A stretch of 64,000 bases of DNA, from NCBI RefSeq assembly GCF_018294505.1, contig NC_057800.1, positions 174,358,396 through 174,422,395 on the forward strand, given 5' to 3'. A program made the translations under genes and the position numbers. The stretch comes from Triticum aestivum (Eukaryota > Streptophyta > Magnoliopsida > Poales > Poaceae). This document shows, piece after piece, positions 33,497 through 44,827 of the stretch (position 1 is its first letter; each line of letters begins with the position of its first letter). Under the pieces are notes generated by a model. It worked only from the letters and a program-made list of their open reading frames with translations. It ran no database searches and was not told the DNA's origin.

Positions 33497-33763
33497 TAGG
33501 GTTTGCGCCGCTACCACAATCGGAAGGTCAGGCCAAGATCTTTCCAAGAGGGCGATCTTCTGCTCCGGTTGATCCAGCGAACAGCTGGCCAGCACAAGCT
33601 CTCGGCCCCTTGGGAGGGCCCCTTCATCATCAGCAGAGCTTTAGGCAATGACTCCTACTACTTGATCGACGCGCAGAAGCTGAAGGCACGCAAGAGAGAT
33701 GACTCCGGCAAGGAGTCGGAACGACCATGGAATGCCAACCTCCTTCGAAGATTTTACAGCTGA
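33497..33763 (+). pseudogene. E8 integrase C-terminal domain
   Basis: Begins with the second of two TAG codons and then stays open to TGA at 33761. It contains RRYHNRKVRPRSFQEGDLLL and KLSAPWEGPFIISRAL, the GPY/F-type C-terminal domain of gypsy integrases, which helps DNA binding and oligomerisation. In frame with the preceding integrase, so only the TAG pair separates them. Confidence 0.85.
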
Positions 33764-34426
33764 AATGCAGTATGTATCACGCTAACTTTTGTACTAAATA
33801 CGAGACAATAGGCCCCCCGAGGAGGGCTCGGGGACTGCCATCTTTTATCTATGAATGAAAAGTATCATGCTTATGACCTTGTCATTTCATTTACTTGTTC
33901 CGTCCGGCATCGGGTTCGACTAGTCGGCCCGGGGACTAGCCGACTGGAGTTATATTAGAAGTCCTACCCGCGGTCAGACAAGTAGTGTGCCGACACCCAG
34001 GCTTAGCTCTTGCCAAAGTCGCAGTTCGAAGAACCGGCTGTCCGGTTGGCAAGAGTCAAAAGCAGGAAAGGATGCCCACACGAAAAATGGCCAGGGACCA
34101 ATGGACTAATATAACGAAAGCCGGTTTGCCGCCTACCACCGACCGACTACCAAAGTAGCCGGCCGGCCGGTTTCCATTCACTTCACTTCAATCCAAGAAA
34201 GCTCGAGTACTTGCCTCCCCAAAGAGGGAAGGCGGCAAAGGAAAAAGCCTAAGGATAAAAAGCATACGCGAATGGAAACCAAACATGCACATAATAATAT
34301 TTACATAAAAGACCTCCAAGAGGCCAGCATTCAACATAGTTTGGATACACCCCCAGTGGGTGGAACTGCGAAAGCTTAATAAAGATTGTTCAAAAGGCAA
34401 CAAGCAGGAAAAATAACGACGGCAGG
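33764..34426 (+). other. E8 spacer between pol and the antisense gene
   Basis: Non-coding on both strands as far as I can see. The sense pol gene ends on the left and the antisense gene ends on the right, so both converge here and terminators for each are expected. CGGGGACT motifs occur near 33830 and 33930. I found no canonical AATAAA on the minus strand in this stretch. Confidence 0.55.
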
Positions 34427-37400
34427 TCAAGCTGGCGGAGCGACCGACGAGCCGGGCTGGTCGGCGGAGACGGTTGTGCCGGCTGAAGGAGTGGCCGGCT
34501 GGCGAACCTCGGCTTGATCACCGCCTCCCGCAGAGGGCGCGCTTGCACGCGCCTCATTGCTGGAGGCACGGTCAGCCTGAGGCCGGCCGGTTGTTCCACT
34601 AGCCGGCTCGACGTCTTCACCGTCCTCTTCTTCGTCATCCTCACCCTCGTCGCTGGAGGCGATCTCCTCTGCCGAGTCCTCGCCCACCGCCGGGTTCAGC
34701 CCGAACCACTCCTCCGGCTGGGCAACGCCATCATCATTGATTTCAGGTGCAAAAACGCTGATGTCGGTGCACTCGGTGATTGTCGAAGCACACTGGGCGA
34801 TAGCCGGCTGCACCTCCTCCAGCTCCGCATCTGCCTCCAGCCGCCAAGTGCGCAGCTGGTCCAGGTTCAGCCCTGGGACCAAGCTCGAACGAACTCCAAC
34901 GCCCGCCCGGCTCCAAGACGGGCCGCCGACGCCTTCCAAGCTTCAAAGCGACCGACTGCGACCTCCAGCCAGTCGGCAGTCCGGTTGGGGTGCGGGGGAT
35001 CGTCTCGCCGGGCCAGAGGGCGGCCAACACCTGCGCCCCGGCACGTTGGAGCCGGCGAAGCATCCGGTGAGCCGGCTGCAGCCGTGCTTGGACAGCCAAG
35101 AGCTGCTCCTCAACCGTCCGATTCGCGTCCGGCACGATGTTGACCCCCGCCTGACGGCGCGCCTTGCGATGGGCCTCGATGGTTTGGGCGGCGAAGGCGG
35201 AGTAGCCGGGAAAGTAGTCTGCACAAGAAAATAGGCAGCAGCACAAGTCAGGCCAAAAACCAGGCGACAAGGGGCAGGAGAGGAGCGAGGAAGGTGGCTT
35301 ACCGTCGATCAAGTCCTCGATGCGGCCGAAGCCTTCATCCAGCGCTCACCGGGTCTCAGCCCAGCTCGCCGCCTCGGTCTCAAACTCTGCCTTCAGGGTG
35401 GCCTCGCTATCCTGCGCTTTCTGCAGGGCCGCCTTGTGGCTCTCCTCTTGGTCAGCCAGCTTCTTGGCCAGACGGTCATGCTCCTGGACCAAGGCAGCGT
35501 ACTCAGCATCCTTGGTACGAAGGGCGGCCTGCGCTTCGCCGAGCTCCCTCCTCAAGTCGGCGTTGGCCCCTGAAAGCACAAAAGACGAAAGAAAAAAAAC
35601 AATAAGGAAAAAGTCGTCAAGGAAGATCCGACCCGACTGCTCAGCAGTCGGCCCGAATCTCGGGGACTACACCCAGTGGGTGCGCTGACGCGCCCCCGCA
35701 GGAGACAGACAAGATCAAGCACTTACTTCGGCTGTTGGCCAAGTCGTCGGTCTTCCGACCCAACTCCTGAGCCTGGGAGTTGAAGGCGGCAGCACGGGAG
35801 TTATGATATTCCTGGAAGTTCAGACTGGAAGCAAAAATAAAGTAGTCGTCAAGAAAGATCCGACCCAACTGCTCAGCAGTCGGCCCGAATCTCGGGGACT
35901 ACACCCAGTGGGTGCGCTGACGCGCCCCCACGGAAGAAATCAAGAGACCAAAGCGGCCAAGAATGAAAGACTCACCCGGATGGCGGCCTGCGTCGACAGG
36001 AACTCCTGGGTGTACTGCTACAGCAGTGCGGCCTGAGCTTGAAGCCGGCTCTGGACCTCTTGAGCCGCCACATTCAGCTCGCCAGTCTCCCCGCTGGGAG
36101 TCCACTCGGACGTGGCGGTGCTGGCCGCCTCCAGAGCCTCCGCCGACTGGCCGGCGCCCGCAACTCGGCGCGACTCCGGCGGAGCGGCGCCTCCGCCTGC
36201 GCGCCGACGCATCACCGGCTGCACCTCGAAGCCGGCTCCGTCCCCCGGCTCACCCCCGGCCGGCTCCTCTGGCGCCGCTGACGATTGGCCGCCTTGGCCC
36301 GCTCCGGTTGGCGCTGCCGGCGGCGCTCTCCCCGCGAAGACCACGAGGTCCTCCCTCCTCTCCATCAGCGGCGGGTCTTGGACGATTTCCTCCACCAGGG
36401 GCAATGGGGTGTCAGGGGCCACGGCTCGAAGGGGAATGGCGAGTAGCGGAGGCTGGTTACGCGAACCCTCCGCCTCCGTTTCCACGGTCGCCGCCTCCGC
36501 CTGGGCCTTGGCTGCCGCGTCGGCCTGCTCCCTCGTCGCCTGGGCGGCCGCTTTTTCCGCCGCCTCATGCTCCTCCCGCGCCTCATGGGCGTTCCGCTCC
36601 ACGGCCTCCCTGAGGTCGGCGCGGGGGTCCACGCGGCGGGAGCCCGAAGACCCTCCAGTCGGCCCAACTATGGAGCCGCCCGGACCCCGCTCAAGGGAAA
36701 GCGGCGCCCTGTCCAGCAAGCGGGAAAAGGTTAGGAAGAATGTTCGAACAGGAGAGAACGATGAAAAGCATGTGACCAGGCAATCGACGACTTACGCTGA
36801 GACTGCCTGAGGCTGCTTCACCGCCTTGTGGAAGCGGGCCGCTTTCACGGCCGCCTCATCTCGTTTGGTCGCCGTAGTGGAGGCTTTGGACTTCTTCGGC
36901 CGACTGCCAAAGACGATTGACGCGGCCCTGCGCTTCTGTGCGCCGCCGCTGGCAGCCAGCGCGGTGGACGAGCCCGCGCCCTGATGGTCGGCCGCCGGCT
37001 GGTGACGCGGGGCGACTTCGGCTTCGGCATCATCCGGCCAGTCCTCGAAGCTGGCGGTAAGCCCTGTGCCTTCGGGCTCGGCGTCATCCCCCACGACGGC
37101 GTCTTCCATGGCGGCCGCCCCCAAATCCGGGTCGCCGACGTCGTCCACCGTGCGGTCGGGGACGTACTGGCGTTCTATCCCTGCTGCCCCGGTGGTCAGC
37201 AGAAGAAGGGGGTTCTGCTAAGAAGAACCGACCGATCAGAAGCCGGCCATCGTAAAGCCAGCTACCAACAAAAAGAAGAAAGAGAGGAAAGCTTACCACG
37301 GGCGGAGGGTTGGCGCGAGAATACGGCACCTTGCCGTATCGCCAGTCCTCGGCGAGCTTGCAATTGGAGATATGATTTACCATGTACGACACCTCCGCAT

Positions 37401-38184
37401 GAGGCATCTCCCTGGTGCTCAGCCGGCTTGGGTCAAAGCGGCCGCTCATCTGACACATCATGTTGGGCCGGCTTTGGAGAGGAAGTATCCGACGCTCCAC
37501 GAAGGCGGCCACCAAGTCGGCCCCGCTCAGGCCTTCCGACTGGATCATCACCCGAAGCCGGGAGACGGCAGCATTCCCGGCCTGAGACAGTGACCTGGAC
37601 CGGAAACTCCATGAGGGCTGCCTCCCAGCCGGCGGGCCGGCTACGTAAGCCGGCAGGTTGACGTGGTCTCCTTGCTGGGCGACGTTCTTCACGTAGAAGT
37701 ACGACTTCTGCCAGATCTTCACCGACTGGATCAGGGGGATGGACGGGAATGGGTTGTTCTCGCCCGACCTCCTCATGGCGATGAAGGCCCCGCAGGGGGC
37801 GGGCACGCCTGCGACGACGGTGCCGAGTTTGCTCTGGAAGAATTCCCCCCAGAGCTCCAGCGTGGGGAGCAGCCCCAAGAAACCTTCGCAGAGAGAGACG
37901 AAGGCCGACAGCAGCATCACCGTGTTGGGCGTGAGGTGATGCGGCTGAAGATTGTAGAACTCGAGGAAGGAGCGCAGGAATCCGCTCGCCGGAAGGCCGA
38001 AGCCGCGCAGGACGTGCGAGCGGAAGACGACCCGCTCGCCCTCCTCCGGTGCCGGCGAGATCTCCATCTCCGGCGCCAGGCGGACCCGCACGAGGTTGGC
38101 GTCGGGCAGGCACCAAGTCTGGCGGAGGAACTCAACATGGTCCTCATGGACGTTGGAGCCATCCCACGAGCTCGACAGCGCCAT
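34427..38184 (-). pseudogene. E8 antisense multi-exon gene (PF04195-type domain)
   Basis: Read on the minus strand from ATG at 38184. Exons: 38184-37297, 37217-36796, 36708-35976, 35824-35727, 35569-35303, 35218-34427. Introns have GT-AG ends, lengths 79, 87, 151, 157 and 84 bp. Introns 1, 2, 4 and 5 keep the frame; intron 3 is off by one base, implying an indel. Exon 1 encodes a putative gypsy-type transposon domain (VVFRSHVLRGFGLP, LQPHHLTPNTVMLLSAFVSL). Exon 3 is Ala/Glu-rich coiled coil, exon 5 another coiled coil, and exon 6 has an acidic tail. Stops (TAG at 36018-36020; TGA near 35343) and two shifts in exon 6 disable it. Antisense accessory ORFs are known in the Tat lineage; function unknown. 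Confidence 0.75.
35610..35932. repeat. Direct duplication in introns 3 and 4 of the E8 antisense gene
   Basis: About 90 bp at 35610-35700 recurs at 35843-35932 with few changes (shared GTCGTCAAG, AGATCCGACCC, CTGCTCAGCAGTCGGCCC, ACTACACCCAGTGGGTGCG). The copies flank the 98-bp exon 4, one in each neighbouring intron and at similar distance from the splice sites. Confidence 0.85.
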
Positions 38185-38430
38185 GGGAGCAAGACGATGT
38201 GGCGGCGCGGCGGCGCTGAGACGGGAGGCTGCGGCGGCAACGAGAGGAAGAAAGAAGGACGAGAAGGGGCGGAGCGAGAGAGAGCGTGCGAACCTCTGTC
38301 TCTCCCCCTCCTCCCCCGACTTATAGGCTTGCATGGCGGAGCCGAGGAGGCGCGGCGTGGGGAAACATGGGGATCGATCATGCCCACTCCCCCACGTCCC
38401 GCGTTTATTGCGCCCTAACGGCGAAATAAA
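38185..38430 (-). promoter_or_regulatory. Candidate promoter of the E8 antisense gene
   Basis: The minus strand has GCCTATAAGTC at about 38319-38329, a TATA-like box about 140 bp upstream of the ATG at 38184, followed by a CT-rich leader. The E7 antisense gene has a similar box at a similar distance. Transcription from it is inferred. Confidence 0.5.
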
Positions 38431-38737
38431 ATCGCCACGGGAAGGCGAGCGGTCCACCTGGGCCGCAGAAGATCAGCGTTCGGGCCGAGGCCTAGGAGTG
38501 GCAAGCCCGGGCCTGTGGTCGGCATCCCGTTGCGCGCGTGCGCTGGCAGGGTCTCGCTGCCACGTGGCCCGTGGGAGGGCCCGCGGTCAGCACGCGGGTC
38601 GACCACTTTCCCGCCTGCAAGACGCAGGGCTCCCTGAAATCGGCATACACCAGCAAAGCCGGCTCTTCAGGGTAGGAAGCTGACCAAGCTTCTCGTCACT
38701 TTGTCCGCCTCGAAGCTCGATCAGCTTCGGGGACTAC

Positions 38738-39914
38738 TGTCGGAGTAAATAGCCATGGTAGCCTAGCCGGCTTCCCCTGGCCCTTCTGAAAAAATTACGA
38801 GCCCGTCCGGCTCTCGAGAATCCAAGACATGGGGCCGCCTTCCCCTTGCTGGCTGTCACCCAGGCCGGCTTTCGGAAGGCGGCCCGACTTTAGCCCTCAT
38901 GAAGAAAGCCATGGGAGGGACGACTTCGAGAAGCCGGCCGCGAGGAGGCCGACTCCAAGAAGCCGGCTCCCATAAAGCGGTCGAGACCGTACCATCAAAG
39001 TTTGCATCCACCTAGCAGCGATGAGACGGGGCGTGGCTACAGTGAAGCCTGCCACCCCCGAATCCCGGAGCACGCCTGGCACAGTGCGCCGTACGGGTGG
39101 CCATGACCCGTCCGGCGCGGCACTGTTGCCACACCGACCTTGATGTCATCCATGATGGGTTACCAGTACGGCCCACGGGCGGTGGGCCCCTTCAGGCAGA
39201 GAGACACCTGAAGGCGGCCTGGCCTCCCCCAGTCGGCCCGAGACGGAGCCGGCTCTCTCCAGCCGGCTCGCTTCCCCCCTCGAAGGAGACGCCCCATTAA
39301 GGAGACAAGACGCGGTGAGGCTACAGTGGTCGCCCGCCGGACGGCGGCACTGTATCCATGCTTACCTCGACGAAGCCCTCGTCATCAGGTTGAGGCAACA
39401 GTAACCAGCCACCGACAAGACCCTTGGCAGTGGGGCCTGCCTGTTGCCAAGGAGTTGGCAGCCGGCGGGACCCACCAGTCGGCGGGCCCCAGCAGTCGGC
39501 GCAGAAGCCGGCGAGCATAGTCACAGACGGCTGGGCCCCGCGCCCAGTCGGATTACCATTGTACCCCCGGGGGGTAGGCCTATATAAACCCCCCGGGGCA
39601 CCCATGCAAAGGGTTGGACCCCCAGCTAGTTTTAGACACCACACAAGGAGAAGAAGCAAGCTAGCCGTTCCCTTCTTCCTCCTCCCACCGAACAGCTCAA
39701 GGAGCATTGTGTAGCTACTTGTCCATCTAGTGATCATGCGGAGACCCCGCGGAGCAGCAGTAGGGGTGTTATCTCCACGGAGAGCCCCGAAGCTGGGTAA
39801 GATTCGCCGGCGTGCATGTCTTCGCCTCATCCCGTTTCCAGGCACCGGCAACGTCTTACTGGCTCCCACAATGATAAGCCACCCGTTGGCATATGTCGCA
39901 CCTACCACCCGACA
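38738..39914 (+). repeat. E8 3' LTR with polypurine tract at its left edge
   Basis: 1177 bp, same length as the 5' LTR. Immediately left of it, AGCTTCGGGGACTAC (38723-38737) is the likely polypurine primer site for plus-strand DNA. The LTR is followed by ATTGG (39915-39919), completing the target duplication. A TATATAA box is kept in the same relative place. Confidence 0.93.
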
Positions 39915-39919
39915 ATTGG

Positions 39920-40343
39920 TACTTCCTAATCAGACGCTTATAGCACTCTAGTTCGGATACTCGGGGCTGCGCCCATGTTTTTATTATCGAACTCCTATGG
40001 CTAAGTGAGGGCATTACAGCCGCATAGTCTGGTTGCCTGCTTCATTGCGCTAAACAACTCCTTCAAGGACCATCTAATTGTATCAAGATTATTTAGATTC
40101 CATCCGAACACCCTTGTACCTACCTATGTGGGGACAGAAGCCGACGACTGGTTAACTCTCAGATTTCATACAACACGGCCGCACAGGAAGTAAAAATTTA
40201 AAAACATAACAAGCATTATATTGCACAATCACTTTGTTTTATCATACAAGGTAGAGGGAGCTCGAATACATTTATTCAAAGATAGTGTCTTTCGCACAAT
40301 GATCCACAACAATGCGGGACCCTTCCAAGACATCGCCGAAGTA
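39920..40343 (-). terminator. E7 segment right of E8, with poly(A) signal for the antisense gene
   Basis: E7 resumes here. On the minus strand AATAAA lies at 40271-40276, about 70 bp past the antisense stop codon at 40344-40346, a plausible polyadenylation signal. The plus strand shows no gene. Confidence 0.5.
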
Positions 40344-43300
40344 TCATTCGGGTGTGCGGTGCTCCTTGCCCTCCGGCGGCCCCTCGGTCGCTAATTTGAC
40401 AGCGTCAAGCTTCGCCCACCAGACCTTGCAATAGGAGAAGGCCAGACGTGCACCCTCAATGCAGACGGACCGCTTGATGATGTCTAGCCGAGGACAGGCA
40501 TCCACTAGTCACTTCACGAGGCCGAAGTAAATGCTGGGTATAGCTTCGGCTGGCCACAACCAGATTATTAAATCCTTCATGGCCAGGTCGGCCACCCTAT
40601 GCAGCTCGACCAGCTGTTTTAGCTGATCGCTGAAGGACACCAGATGTTCTGGCGCAAGATATTGCAACCAGAACAGCTTCTCCACAAAGCTCTCTTCTTC
40701 GGCTCAGAAGAACTCTGCGGCGTCAGCCACACTGCGTGGCAAATCAGTAAAAGCCCATGGAGAACTCTGAATCCGGGTTAGTAAACGATATTTCATCTTC
40801 ACATTCTTGCTTTGCATATTGAATGCCTTACCCACCATGATCTTCATGGCCTCCTGGATCTCCTGGAAGGCGCCCTGGGCCTCATTTTGGGCTGCCTCCG
40901 CACTCTGACGAGCCTTGGCGAGTTCGATCTCTTAAACCAACGCATCGCGCTCCAAGGCCTCGCACTTATTCACCGCGTCCTCGAGCTCCTGTTGGACCTC
41001 GTTGGCCCGGGCCTTGAGCTTCTTTCGAGCGATCTGCTCCTTGACAGCCTTCCCTTCGGCTTCAACCAGGGCATGTTTCAGGGCCTCGACCTCGGTTGTC
41101 GCCTCTGTACACGTCATGGCATTTCGGTCATTGCATATCATTTTCCTTTTTTCAAATACATAACAGGTTATTACTTACCTTGTTTTTCATGGAGCTGCCT
41201 CTTCACCTGGCCCAGCTCCTCCTCGGCCTCCGCTAGTTTCTACTTCAGTCCGAAGACTTCGGCAGTATGTGAGGCTGCAGCCAACAGCGACGCCTGTGTT
41301 TACATTTCAGAAAAAATTAGTTAGTTTCCTGCAATAGGAGATTGATCCTCTGTCCGGCTTTTTCTTTCCGAACACCGGACAGTGTCTCAGGGGCTACTGT
41401 CTATATTGGGGTTTTCTCTTTTTTGCGTCGCTTACCTCAAAACCTGTAAGCAGGCTGCTGCAGGCTTCAGTTAGTCCGCTCTTGGCGGACTGAACCCTTT
41501 CAATTACCGTGCCCATAAGGACACGATGCTCATCCATAATGGAAGCGCCTCGCAGCACTTCCAGCAGATTATCCGGTGCCCCTGGTTGGACAGGGGTCAC
41601 CGGCGGAATAGGCATCCCCCTTCTTTCAAAGGAGGTTGTGTGCTGGATTCCGGAGCCGCATCGGTCTCCGGAATCGAGTCCAGTTGAGGGCCAAACTGAA
41701 TACAGCCCTCCCCACCAGTCTCCTTGGGGATTGATTCCCCCTGGTGTTCGGCAATGAGGGTTTCGCCTTCTGGCGCCTCTTGAGCCTCTCCCCCGCCTGG
41801 AACAGTCCTTCGGGACATCACCTCTGCATCGTCCTTGGCCTTGGGGAAGTGAGCGGACGGCGGTGACTCGCTGGCCATCGCCTTGGAATCCAGCGAACCT
41901 CCTGACGAGGATCGCGGGGAGCTGTTGTGGGCCGGACTACAATAACATAACCAATCATGTCAATGCAATAAGGAGGAGAAACTTTATGGGTGGATATAAG
42001 TCTTAGCACTTACGATGCGGCCCGCGGCTTAGTGCGGGGCATTGCTCCAGACTGCTTTCAATGTCCCATGCGGAGCTGCCCACGAGTGGGCCTTTCCCCT
42101 TCTTGGGCGCCTCCGCCTCCAGAATGGTGGAGGCCGTCCTCTTTTTCTTCCCCTCATCAGGAGGAGGGTTGTTTTACTCCTCCTCCTCCTCTTCGTCATC
42201 GTCTTCGGCGACGGAGGATTGAGTCTTGTCTTCGGACGTTGCGCCCGAAGCACCCTTGCGACGGGGGCCACTCCAGACCCCCTTGGCCTTCCATGTGGCC
42301 TTCTTCTCCGGCACCTGGTAGGGCGCCGGCACTAGCATCTTCGCTAAACACGGGATGACTGGTTCTTCAGGCAGCAGAGTCAGACATTGGATCCGCTTCA
42401 CCCTCTCCATCCAGTCCTGAAGAAATGATGACGATAAAAGCTTAGTCATCATCCTTGAAACAGGCAAGTAAGGGATGCAATAAGAATAACATACCTCATG
42501 GCAGAGGTGGTTAATTTCATGACCACGGTCCGAATCTATGGCCGGCGGTGTTTCGTTGCCTTTAAAAAGCAACCTCCAGGCATCTTCATGAGTGGTTTCG
42601 AAGAGCCTCTTCAGGGTATGGTGCTTCTTCGGATTGAACTCCCGTAGAGGGCGGCTTCGGCTTTGGCATGGGAGAATCCGGCGAACTAGCATCACCTGAA
42701 TTATATCGACGAGTTTGATATCTTTATCCACCATGCTTTGAATGCGCGTTTGCAGCGCTGTCAGCTCCTCTGGCGAACACCAGTTCGGCCCCTTCTCGAC
42801 CCACGAGGTGAGTCGCATGGGAGCGCCAGAGTTGAATTCGGCAGTTGCGGCCCAGGTTTTTGTGATATAGAACCAATGTTTCTGCCATTCTTTTACAGTC
42901 TCCATGAAAGTGCCTTTCGGCCAGGAGACATTGGCCAGCTTGCTCACCATGGAGCCTCCGCACTCCGCGTGCTGGCCATCCACCATCTTCGGCTTCACAT
43001 TGAAGACCTTGAGCCACAACCCGAAGTGGGGTTGGATGCGTAGGAAGGCCTCACACACGACGATGAACGCCGAGATGTTGAGGAGGGAGTTCGGGGATAG
43101 ATCATGGAAGTCTATCCCATAGTAGAACATCAGCCCGCGGACGAAGGGGTGGAGTGCAAACCCTAACCCACGGAGGAAATGAGGGATGAATACTACCCTC
43201 TCGTTGGGCTTCGGCGTGGGAATGATTTGTCCCTGGGCCGGAAGGTGGTGGGCGATTCCCTTCGCCAGGTACCCGGCCGCCCGAAGCTCAACGATGTCCT

Positions 43301-43352
43301 CCTCCTGGACGGAGGAGGCCATCAACTTGCCTTGACCTCTGGATCCGGACAT
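40344..43352 (-). pseudogene. E7 antisense multi-exon gene (PF04195-type domain)
   Basis: From ATG at 43352 (MSGSRGQGKLMASS). Proposed exons: 43352-42495, 42416-42014, 41936-41436, 41293-41179, 41104-40344, with GT-AG introns of 78, 77, 142 and 74 bp. Exon 1 carries the gypsy-type transposon domain (RVVFIPHFLRGLGF, FHDLSPNSLLNISAF, WQKHWFYI). Exon 2 is Lys-rich and acidic. Exons 4-5 are coiled coil, followed by a conserved-looking C-terminal domain (SIYFGLV, KRSVCIEGARLAFSYCKVWW). Intron 1 is divisible by three without stops. Stops in exon 2 (TAA 42174), exon 4 (TAG 41241) and exon 5 (three) plus a frameshift near 41620 make it a pseudogene here. The exon 2-3 frame is uncertain. Confidence 0.72.
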
Positions 43353-43462
43353 GGTTGAGTGCTTGCTTGAGATGGAGAAGATGAGAACTTGGGCGCTGGA
43401 GCTCAAGAATGGAAGGGTAGAGGAAGAGAGAAGGTGTGGGTGAAGAAAATGGATCCTTATCT

Positions 43463-43474
43463 CCTTATAAAGGC
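43463..43474 (-). promoter_or_regulatory. TATA box of the E7 antisense gene
   Basis: The minus strand reads GCCTTTATAAGG about 115 bp upstream of the antisense ATG. Its position matches the box upstream of the E8 antisense gene. Confidence 0.55.
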
Positions 43475-43694
43475 AGTAAATATTGGATGCCTCCCCACTC
43501 GCCTTAAAATTTGTCTACTCCCAAGGGTTGTGTGAATGGCATGATTGGGTTACCCATGCCCGTATTGATGAGAATCCCGTAATAAGGGGACATGATCTCT
43601 GCTTTGACAAGACGTACCGATGGCAACCGCGTCTCGAAATGTGGGGCGGCAGACGAAAAACGGTTCGAAATTCTGACCGGACAGATGTGATGTC

Positions 43695-44827
43695 TGATAC
43701 GTCCATTCTACATCATGCTTTTATATCAATATTTATTGCATTATGGGCTGTTATTACACATTATGTCACAATACTTATGCCTATTCTCTCTTATTTTACA
43801 AGGTTTACATAAAGAAGGGAGAATGCTGGCAGCTGGGATTCTGGGCTGGAAAAGGAGCAAATATTAGAGACCTATTATGCACAACTCCAAAAGTCCTGAA
43901 ACTTCACGGAAGATGTTTTCCAAATATATAAAAATATTGAGATCAAGAACTTCACCAGGGGGGCCACACCCTTCCCACGAGGGTGGGGGCGCGCCCTACC
44001 CCCTGGGCGCGCCCCCCTACCTCGTGGGCCCCTTGTTGGCCCTCCGGTGGCCATCTTCTGCTATATGGAGTCTTTCGATGGGAAAAAAATCATAAGCCAT
44101 CTTCTTGGACAAAACTCTGCCGCCACGAGGCGGAACCTTGGCGGAACCAATCTAGGGCTCTGGCGGAGCTGTTCTGTCGGGGAAACTTCCCTCCTGGAGG
44201 GGGAAATCATTGCCATCGTCATCACCAACGCTCCTCTCATCGGGAGAGGGCAATCTCCGTCAACATCTTCATCAGCACCATCTCATCTCAAAACCCTAGT
44301 TCATCTCTTGTATCCAATTCTTGTCTCCAAGTCCGGGATTGGTGCTAGTAGGTTGCTAGTAGTGTTAATTACTCCTTGTAGTTGATGCTAGTTGGTTTAT
44401 TTGGTGGAAGATCATATGTGCAGATCCTATATGCATATTAATACCCCTCTGATTATGAACATGTTTATGCTTTGTGAGTAGTTACTTTTGTTCCTAAGGA
44501 CATGGGAGAAGTCTTGCTGTTAGTAGTCATGTGAATTTGGTATTCGTTCGATATTTTGATGAGATGTATGTTGTCTCTCCTCGAGTGGTGTTATGTGAAC
44601 GTCGACTACATGACACTTCACCATTATTTGGGCCTAGAGGAAGGCATTGGGAAGTAATAAGTAGATGATGGGTTGCAAGAGTGACAGAAGCTTAAACCCT
44701 AGTTTATGCGTTGCTTCGTAAGGGGCTGATTTGGATCCATATGTTTCATGCTATGGTTAGGTTTACCTTAATACTTTTGTTGTAGTTGCGGATGCTTGCA
44801 ATAGAGGTTAATCATAAGTGGGATGCT
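43695..44827 (+). repeat. E9 5' LTR, left part
   Basis: Begins TGATACGTCCATTCTAC. It contains the GC-rich hairpin module at 43974-44028 and a TATA-like CTATATGG at about 44060. It continues after E10 at 53548. The first 510 bp match the 3' LTR (61110-61604), apart from about 15-20 substitutions and a 17-bp deletion in the hairpin of the 3' copy. Confidence 0.9.

Larger units (their letters stand above)
26171..39914 (+). mobile_element. E8: complete Tat-lineage Ty3/gypsy retrotransposon, nested in E7
   Basis: 13,744 bp with two 1177-bp LTRs (26171-27347, 38738-39914) and the target duplication ATTGG at 26166-26170 and 39915-39919. Order: LTR, tRNA-Lys primer site, gag-protease, RT-RNase H, archaeal-type RNase H, integrase, an antisense multi-exon gene, polypurine tract, LTR. 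By hand alignment the LTRs differ by about 29 substitutions and two single-base indels (about 2.5%), suggesting roughly one million years at a commonly used grass rate of 1.3e-8. Five nonsense codons and at least two frameshifts stop autonomous function. Confidence 0.93.
21425..43694 (+). mobile_element. E7: non-autonomous Tat-like gypsy element with antisense gene, split by E8
   Basis: 5' LTR at 21425-21901, a degraded gag, a protease, then 920 bp of non-coding sequence with no RT, RNase H or integrase. The rest continues after E8 (from 39920) and carries an antisense gene (40344-43352) like that of E8. It ends abruptly at 43694, where the E9 LTR begins, so its 3' LTR is not seen. Removing E8 and one ATTGG copy restores a continuous sequence. 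Retention of the antisense gene in an element without RT is the most informative point here. Confidence 0.8.

Noticed and set aside
34427..38457. PF04195-type domain ('Transposase_28') as evidence of a DNA transposon
   Set aside because: The Pfam name is historical; the domain is an accessory part of gypsy elements, and no DDE transposase or terminal inverted repeats are present.
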